Origin: an uncultured Saprospiraceae bacterium
GTDB taxonomy: Bacteria > Bacteroidota > Bacteroidia > Chitinophagales > Saprospiraceae
Assembly: GCA_938002705.1 (NCBI GenBank)
Contig: CALLAG010000176.1
Location: 1-5,668 of the forward strand
DNA: 5,668 nucleotides
Reading direction: 5' to 3'
Shown: positions 4,851 through 5,668 of the stretch, piece after piece
Layout of the letters: each line of letters starts with the position of its first letter
Numbering within the stretch: the stretch's first letter is position 1
Notes under the pieces: model-generated
Seen by the model: the letters and a program-made list of their open reading frames with translations, nothing else
What the model was told of the DNA's origin: nothing
Database searches by the model: none
Program-made: the position numbers and the translations under genes

Positions 4851-5668
4851 TTACACTTTACCACTCTTAAGATGCTCAAGGTAATGCATCAGCTCCATCT
4901 CACTTGTAAATAAGACTTGTCTTGGCTTAGATCCATTGGCTTCTCCTACGATGCCTAATGACTCCATCTGATCCATGATACGGCCTGCTCTGTTATATCC
5001 TAACTGCATCTTACGCTGTATAGACGATGTCGATCCATGCTGACTTGATACGATTAATCTTGTTGCTTCCTCAAACATAGGATCAAGGTCTGACCACTTA
5101 AGATTAGATCCACCCATCTCGCTATTCTCGTCTGCAACTTCTGGCAGGTGATATGGCTCAGCGAATCCTTTCTGATCGCTAATGTGCTTGATCACAGCTT
5201 CTACTTCTGGCGTATCTACGAATGCACATTGGAGTCTTACGATATCACTTCCTACTGAGAGTAACATATCTCCTTTACCTATAAGTTGCTCTGCACCTTT
5301 GGCATCTAATATTGTTCTACTATCTATCTGAGATGTTACCTTGAATGCAATACGAGCTGGGAAATTTGCCTTGATCATACCTGTGATAATCTTCACTGAT
5401 GGTCGCTGTGTTGCGATGATAAGGTGTATACCTATCGCTCTTGCGAGCTGTGCTAATCTTGCTATCGGTAATTCTATTTCCTTACCTGCAGTCATGATAA
5501 GATCTGCGAACTCATCTATCACTAATACTATGAACGGTAAGAACTTGTGTCCATCTTTTGGACTAATTTTTCTTGCTACGAATTTCTCGTTGTATTCCTT
5601 AATATTTCTTGCTCTTGCCAGCTTGAGAAGATCATATCTCTTATCCATCTCTACAGTAAGAGAATTAA
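4851..5668 (-). CDS. ftsK: DNA translocase FtsK, C-terminal part (runs off right edge)
   Basis: FtsK is a hexameric DNA pump anchored at the division septum, which moves chromosome ends to the daughter cells and activates dif recombination. The window holds about the last 272 codons; the usual protein has around 800 residues or more, so the membrane domain and Walker A motif lie outside. The frame stays open to the right edge through N-S-L-T-V-E before the methionine at 5648, so that ATG is internal. Counting from that methionine, visible parts are E-Y-N-E-K-F (18-23), the Walker B strand F-I-V-L-V-I-D-E-F-A-D-L (39-50), L-A-R-A-I-G-I-H-L-I-I-A-T-Q-R-P (68-83), S-R-T-I-L-D (110-115) and G-K-G-D-M-L (124-129). 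The gamma winged-helix domain follows at about 189-260, with S-S-I-Q-R (208-212), G-Y-N-R-A-G-R (217-223) and G-S-K-P-R (239-243), which read the polarity sequences in DNA. The stop TAA at 4853-4851 is followed by a strong terminator. All motifs look intact. Confidence 0.95.
   Translation of the reverse strand, partial: NSLTVEMDKRYDLLKLARARNIKEYNEKFVARKISPKDGHKFLPFIVLVIDEFADLIMTAGKEIELPIARLAQLARAIGIHLIIATQRPSVKIITGMIKANFPARIAFKVTSQIDSRTILDAKGAEQLIGKGDMLLSVGSDIVRLQCAFVDTPEVEAVIKHISDQKGFAEPYHLPEVADENSEMGGSNLKWSDLDPMFEEATRLIVSSQHGSTSSIQRKMQLGYNRAGRIMDQMESLGIVGEANGSKPRQVLFTSEMELMHYLEHLKSGKV

Noticed and set aside
5646..5648. The ATG at 5648 as the start of a short FtsK-like protein
   Set aside because: The reading frame is open upstream to the window edge, and the sequence around this methionine is internal in FtsK proteins.

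Overview
The window looks like chromosomal DNA from a member of the Bacteroidota, possibly a Saprospiria-like relative. The evidence is a LolA-type carrier and an FtsK C-terminus of Bacteroidota type, a periplasmic protein family I associate with this phylum, weak Shine-Dalgarno signals, and a TAnnTTTG-type promoter box. The lineage below phylum is a guess from protein character, not a measurement.

Layout, left to right. (1) Positions 1-174, minus strand: the first 58 codons of a secreted protein that runs off the left edge, preceded by a promoter overlapped by an 8-bp inverted repeat. (2) 400-1056, minus: a LolA-family periplasmic carrier. (3) 1140-1670, minus: a conserved exported protein of unknown function that has no usable ATG and probably starts at TTG. 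(4) 1768-2337, plus: a CvpA-family membrane protein, divergent from the previous gene. (5) About 2478-4770: a visibly more AT-rich accessory segment. It holds an antitoxin-like small protein without a toxin, an unrecognised lipoprotein on the plus strand, and a DUF6624-type lipoprotein on the minus strand. (6) 4788-4830: a perfect 20-bp stem hairpin, then 4851-5668, minus: the C-terminal part of the DNA translocase FtsK, which enters from the right edge.

The main discovery is a family of three degenerate repeats in the same orientation, at about 2707-2778, 3731-3815 and 4713-4770. They share a core built on a GAAGTT/AACTTC palindrome, followed in two copies by a second small hairpin (GTC/GAC). 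They bracket the two lipoprotein genes. The first copy lies across the 3' end of the antitoxin-like gene: it appears to encode that protein's last residues, and it supplies the candidate TTG start of the next gene. This looks like a REP- or MITE-like element associated with gain or rearrangement of accessory genes between ftsK and lolA, which are commonly close together in Bacteroidota.

Functionally, FtsK (chromosome segregation), LolA (lipoprotein transport) and CvpA (envelope) are core-type genes. The two lipoproteins would themselves be clients of the Lol pathway. No complete defence system, CRISPR array, tRNA or rRNA was seen.
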